NCBI RefSeq assembly: GCF_014280965.1
Contig: NZ_JACODZ010000002.1
Span: 124,001-188,000, forward strand
From: Echinicola salinicaeni
GTDB taxonomy: Bacteria > Bacteroidota > Bacteroidia > Cytophagales > Cyclobacteriaceae
DNA length: 64,000 nucleotides
Direction: 5' to 3'
Position numbers and translations under genes: made by a program. The notes under the pieces are model-generated. The model saw only the letters and a program-made list of their open reading frames with translations. It made no database searches and was not told where the DNA came from. Within the stretch, counting starts at the first letter, position 1; each line of letters starts with the position of its first letter. This document shows positions 61,201-64,000 of this stretch, in pieces.

Positions 61201-62320
61201 TGCTATAGGATAAGCTTAACACTGATTTTCCACTTAATCCGCTGTTGGGGTCATTGGTAAAGGCCCAATGGTCGATTTTGCTTTTATGGGGGTCGATTTT
61301 GGACAAACCTCCATTAACACTGCCCACCCAAATGATTTGGTTATTATCTTCCAGCAAATAAGTGATGGCCTGGCTATTCATGGCTTTGTTTTCCGCTAGG
61401 GAGCTGATTTGGCCTTTTTTAATATCAAATTCTGTAATGCCGTCCCCATCAGTTCCCAACAGAATGTTGCCATCAGCTTTTTCGACCATATGATAAATTA
61501 GGTCAGTATGGGCTGTTTGAGTATTTATCTTTTCTAATTGTTCCTTGCCAAGGTCCAGTTGGTACAATCCTTTATTATAGGTGGAAATGATGATTTTGTT
61601 ATCACTTTTTAAAAGCTGTGTGACCGAAAAGTCAGGAGGGATCAATCCTTTTTGGGGCTCCAGATATTTTTTTTTCCTCATATCAAAAATGGCCAGCCCT
61701 CCTTTTTTATTTCGCAGGACCCAAGCGCCATATCCGATCAGTAACTTTTGGTCTTTGGTTTGGATAATATCCCTTATTTCTGCCATGCCATTTGTGGGGA
61801 AATGCTCAAAAGCATACTTGTCATCTTGGTACCTATAAAGTTCTCCACTACCAGTACCCACCCATAGCTGATCTGAATTGTCAATAAACAGCTTGGATAT
61901 ATGGTTCCCCTTTGGCTTGGCGCTTTCAAATTTTATCTGTTGGATTTTATTTGAACCGCTTTTGATCAGGTTCAGTCCTTCATTGGTAGCTAGCCAAATA
62001 TTTCCCTTTCCATCCTGGGCAATATCCAGTACCATACTACTCGAAAGACTCAGGCTGTCACTGGGATTATGTGTGAAGTGCATAAAGTCCAGGCCGTTGA
62101 ACCTGCTGGCTCCTTCTTTTGTGCCGATCCATATGAAGCCTTCTTGGTCTTGATATATGCAGGTGACATAATTATTCAAAAGGCCATCCTTAGTGGTGAT
62201 ATGGTCGATGGCTGATTGGGCAAAAAGGAGATTGTGACCAAAGGCAAGGATGGCACAGAGGAAGAACCTTATAATATAGCTAGTCAAGTACCTAGGTGAC
62301 TTTGGGTAATGGTGATACAA
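58265..62320 (-). CDS. Hybrid two-component system sensor/regulator (HTCS), PUL 3
   Basis: A 1351-aa protein built like the PUL 1 sensor: signal peptide (IIRFFLCAILAFGHNLLFAQ), periplasmic propeller repeats (about 36-700; DQEGFIWIGTKEGASRF, SGSNKIQQIKFES and similar blades), Y_Y_Y domain (about 715-785), one membrane helix (WWAYSLYLLLIIGAIYGIS), HisKA with NISHEFRTPLT (His near residue 854), HATPase (DNGIGIPNNE, GTGIGLPLSKA), receiver domain (IISDVMMPNLDG, Asp near 1147) and AraC-type HTH (about 1245-1345, ISEVAYELGFGTVKNFRLAFKKQFDCTPSEYLSQ). The signalling residues checked are intact. It is divergent from the SusC gene at 62699 and probably controls it. Confidence 0.95.
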   Translation of the reverse strand: MYHHYPKSPRYLTSYIIRFFLCAILAFGHNLLFAQSAIDHITTKDGLLNNYVTCIYQDQEGFIWIGTKEGASRFNGLDFMHFTHNPSDSLSLSSSMVLDIAQDGKGNIWLATNEGLNLIKSGSNKIQQIKFESAKPKGNHISKLFIDNSDQLWVGTGSGELYRYQDDKYAFEHFPTNGMAEIRDIIQTKDQKLLIGYGAWVLRNKKGGLAIFDMRKKKYLEPQKGLIPPDFSVTQLLKSDNKIIISTYNKGLYQLDLGKEQLEKINTQTAHTDLIYHMVEKADGNILLGTDGDGITEFDIKKGQISSLAENKAMNSQAITYLLEDNNQIIWVGSVNGGLSKIDPHKSKIDHWAFTNDPNSGLSGKSVLSLSYSKNRGIWLGLDHGGLNYYHLGSKQFKYFPPPSPSKQSPADDVINGLMEDSNGNLWLGYYLYGLGRLKQGEKNFEHYLKDNWMYGATYVKAFYEEKDGSLWLGTRNQGLIQVDKDFNFSTNYKHLPGNERSLPHNHVTTILEKDPNHLWIGTFGGLGILDKRSGEFKNFQNNPDNPESLQGTLVYSLCKDSLGNLWVATDKSLNYLDVNTRKFTSYNVSHGLPSNTIKGIILDDHHELWVSTNRGISHFEPETNSFTNYGYQDGIQGIEFNENAILKDPSGKLYFGSVNGVTSFHPDNIKKNKIPPRVYLSQLYIANFPINKDDKTGILDSALSHTNHITLNYNQSDFTIEFIALSYTSPEKNQYAYILEGFDKSWINIGNERKAIYTNIDPGEYVFKVKAANNDGLWNDIPKTISITILPPWWKTWWAYSLYLLLIIGAIYGISRASLHRMRLLNALKMERIEKQQQEALSKLKINFFTNISHEFRTPLTLIIGPAKSLLKQQLNEKSNKHVKLIQSNAKRLEVLINQLMDFRKAEEGEVTISTSKIELVSFLNNCLENFCFLAEQQQIKLKTEFEFSNKSIELDQNKLDIILYNLLSNAFKFSKKGGEIILGLRTSGADIEIYVKDNGIGIPNNELEHIFESFYQSSHSLPGTGIGLPLSKAYVQLQGGRIEVKSKIGEGSIFSVFLPDNIKKGEKNRPEHKNSSLLILQDKETNNIPKVRHTDKVLIIEDDPQMQSFIWDCFKESYQTQLANDGIEGKEMAEKWQPDLIISDVMMPNLDGHSLVKMLKGNFMTSHIPVILLTAKAEEADIQAGLLTGADDYMTKPFSPDILQTKVQNTISIRKKLKDIYNQSSSKEPEKLNLTEMDKDFLQAVNQFIADNYTNPEYDINCLAASMALSRSQLFRKIKGITGNTPHSYLQSYRLNKAKDLLVNSGLNISEVAYELGFGTVKNFRLAFKKQFDCTPSEYLSQNEKTKSQ

Positions 62321-62531
62321 GGCTTTTGTTAATTTGGATGAATCCTAAAAGTAAAATTTTTTTGATTTGAAATGAGGATTTTCCCACAAATATTATGGCC
62401 ACAAAAAAAATATAATCCCTTGATGGCCTGCTGCAACAAATAGGTGCTTAATTGACCAGTTTTTTCCCCTCAAATAAGCCTTAATAGGCTAAAATTGAAG
62501 TATCCTATTTGATTTTTATTAAAACTACCCG

Positions 62532-62636
62532 ATGAAAAATAACTTAAGAAAGAAGTATATACGATGGCTTTGGATAGAAATAATATGCGTAGCGGTCATC
62601 ATAGCAGTGGTGATTTTATTGATTTCAATAAAGTAA
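62532..62636 (+). CDS. 34-aa single-helix membrane mini-ORF upstream of SusC
   Basis: An ATG-TAA frame of 34 residues: basic N-terminus MKNNLRKKYIRWLWIE, then a purely hydrophobic helix ICVAVIIAVVILLISIK, the layout of a small inner-membrane protein. It ends 62 bp before the SusC start in the same direction and is transcribed away from the HTCS gene. Chance frames rarely combine a positive N-terminus with a clean 15-residue hydrophobic stretch, but no homologue is known to me. Confidence 0.45.
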   Translation: MKNNLRKKYIRWLWIEIICVAVIIAVVILLISIK

Positions 62637-62698
62637 TTCCCGTCCAGGTATAAACGAAATACACCTTAAGCAAATATTAATTATAAAACCCAAAAACT

Positions 62699-64000
62699 AT
62701 GAAACAACTCAACTTTCAGCGTCTTCCAGTGGCATTCCTAAAGCTCTTGGGAGTAATTGTTTTAATCTTTTGTAGTCATTCCTTGTTGGCTCAGTCAGTC
62801 ATCAAGGGTAAAGTCTCCTCTTCAGATGGGGAAAGCCTTCCAGGAGTAAACATCTTGGTCAAGGATAGCGGAAAAGGTACTGTCACCAATATAGACGGTG
62901 AATATGAAATTTCAGCAGTATCTGACGGCATATTGGTCTTTAGTTTTATTGGTTATGAAACCCAGGAAGTAGCAGTCAATAACCGTAGTATCATTAATGT
63001 CACCTTAGGACAAAACGAGCAGGATTTGAAAGAGGTGGTGGTAACGGCCTTGGGTATCGAAAGGGATAAAGAGGCCTTAGGATATTCAGTCAGTGAGGTA
63101 GAAGGTAAAGGCTTTACAGAGGCAAGAGAAACCAATGTGGCCAATGGTCTGGCAGGTAAAGTGGCCGGGGTGAATGTGAGTAATGTAGCCTCTGGACCTG
63201 CTGGTAGTTCAAGAGTGATTATTAGGGGAAATACCTCTTTGACCCAAAATAATCAGCCATTGTACGTAATTGATGGGATACCTATTGATAACAGTAATTT
63301 GGGATCAGCAGGAATGTGGGGAGGTAGAGACCAAGGAGATGGTATAGGTAATATCAACCCAGATGATATTGAGAGCATGACCATTTTGAAAGGTAATACA
63401 GCGGCTGCCCTATATGGATCTAGAGCCTCAAATGGTGTGATCTTGATAACCACCAAGTCTGGAGCAAGCAAGCAAGGACTTCAATTAGAAGTGAATTCCA
63501 ATTTTGTTGTAGATAAAGCCATTAATAGGTTGGATACCCAAAGAGAGTACGGCCATGGTCTGAATGGCCAAAAGCCTACTACATTAGCTGAAGCCCTTGC
63601 GGGTGGAGATACTGCTTGGGGTGCCAAACTGGACGGTAGTCCAGTGATACAATTCGATGGAGTAGAACGTCCATATTCCTATAGCGGTGATAACTTTGAT
63701 CGATTCTATGAGACAGGACATACCTTTACCAATACCATTGCCCTTTCTGGCGGAACAGAAAAAATGGGCTTTAGATTTTCTGCTTCAGATTTAAGCAATA
63801 AGAGTATTGTGCCTAATTCTGGAATGGACAGAAATAACTTTTCCATAAATGCGCAAGGTAAGGTGAGCGAAAAATTAACATTTAATGCAAGTGGAAGCTA
63901 TATCATCCAAAATGTTAAGAATCCACCGGCTCAAGGTGACTTGGTCAGTAATGTCAACTATACTGTTTGGAGTTTGGCTCCGTCTATCAATGTCTTGGAC
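62699..64000 (+). CDS. SusC/RagA-type TonB-dependent transporter, PUL 3; 3' end outside window
   Basis: The first 434 residues of a transporter cut by the window edge; the frame is open to base 64000. A signal peptide ([17 protein letters not shown]) is followed by a carboxypeptidase-regulatory-like domain ([56 protein letters not shown]), the hallmark [16 protein letters not shown], and the plug ([59 protein letters not shown]). The barrel start follows ([20 protein letters not shown]). It lacks an STN domain, fitting control by the divergent HTCS. A SusD gene is expected immediately beyond the edge. Confidence 0.95.
   Translation, partial: [434 protein letters not shown]

Noticed and set aside
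1-64000. CRISPR arrays, rRNA, tRNA genes, prophage or integrase genes
   Set aside because: No regularly spaced direct repeats, no tRNA-like cloverleaf or rRNA segments, and no recognisable phage or recombinase protein were found by eye.

Overview
The window reads as a chromosome segment of a polysaccharide-degrading Bacteroidota bacterium, most likely a marine or soil Cytophagales of the Cyclobacteriaceae type (inference). The evidence is three SusC-type TonB-dependent transporters, two SusD lipoproteins, two giant hybrid two-component sensors of the propeller/Y_Y_Y/AraC type, a FecI/FecR pair, A-rich start contexts with few Shine-Dalgarno sequences, and moderately AT-rich DNA. I saw no rRNA, tRNA, CRISPR array, transposase or phage gene.

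Layout. 1-1.5 kb: the 3' end of a GH78 alpha-L-rhamnosidase and a SnoaL-like protein. 1.8-6.2 kb: a tight ABC/HlyD/TolC export operon whose ABC ATPase has lost most catalytic motifs. 6.5-7.0 kb: a small membrane protein. 7.1-20.2 kb: polysaccharide utilisation locus (PUL) 1, with a hybrid sensor divergent from SusC-SusD-GH30-GH2, probably acting on a beta-galactan-type glycan. 20.5-24.4 kb: an FdhF/YdeP molybdo-oxidoreductase and a Tat-exported Gfo/Idh/MocA protein. 24.7-31.4 kb: PUL 2, with ECF sigma factor, FecR anti-sigma, STN-containing SusC, and SusD. 31.7-35.7 kb: an OmpR-type response regulator and histidine kinase, followed by three small stress/envelope genes. 35.9-41.2 kb: a D-galactonate catabolic cluster (FadR-type regulator, KDPG/KDPGal aldolase, galactonate dehydratase, GntP permease, SMP-30 lactonase lipoprotein) without a KDGal kinase. 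41.6-44.0 kb: a di-haem cytochrome c coupled to an outer-membrane beta-barrel. 44.1-45.5 kb: an HxlR regulator divergent from an NmrA-type reductase. 45.9-52.8 kb: sulfatase, phytanoyl-CoA dioxygenase-like enzyme divergent from an AraC regulator, a membrane-anchored YheO-type PAS protein, a DUF434 protein, a mono-haem cytochrome lipoprotein and a secreted small protein. 53.4-56.2 kb: a large NPCBM-containing putative glycoside hydrolase. 56.3-57.4 kb: a 185-bp rod-like structured element (candidate ncRNA), an Rnk/GreA-type protein and an unlisted 55-aa ORF. 57.4-64 kb: a membrane LytTR regulator, a second hybrid sensor, a 34-aa membrane mini-ORF and the start of a third SusC (PUL 3, cut by the window edge).

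The genes fit a common theme. Outer-membrane SusCD complexes import oligosaccharides, lipoprotein and periplasmic enzymes trim them, and sugar acids such as galactonate feed the central aldolase route. Three different regulatory designs (hybrid sensor; sigma/anti-sigma; LytTR plus hybrid sensor) control the three transport loci. Several strong hairpins and inverted repeats between genes look like terminators, attenuators or operators and are listed separately.
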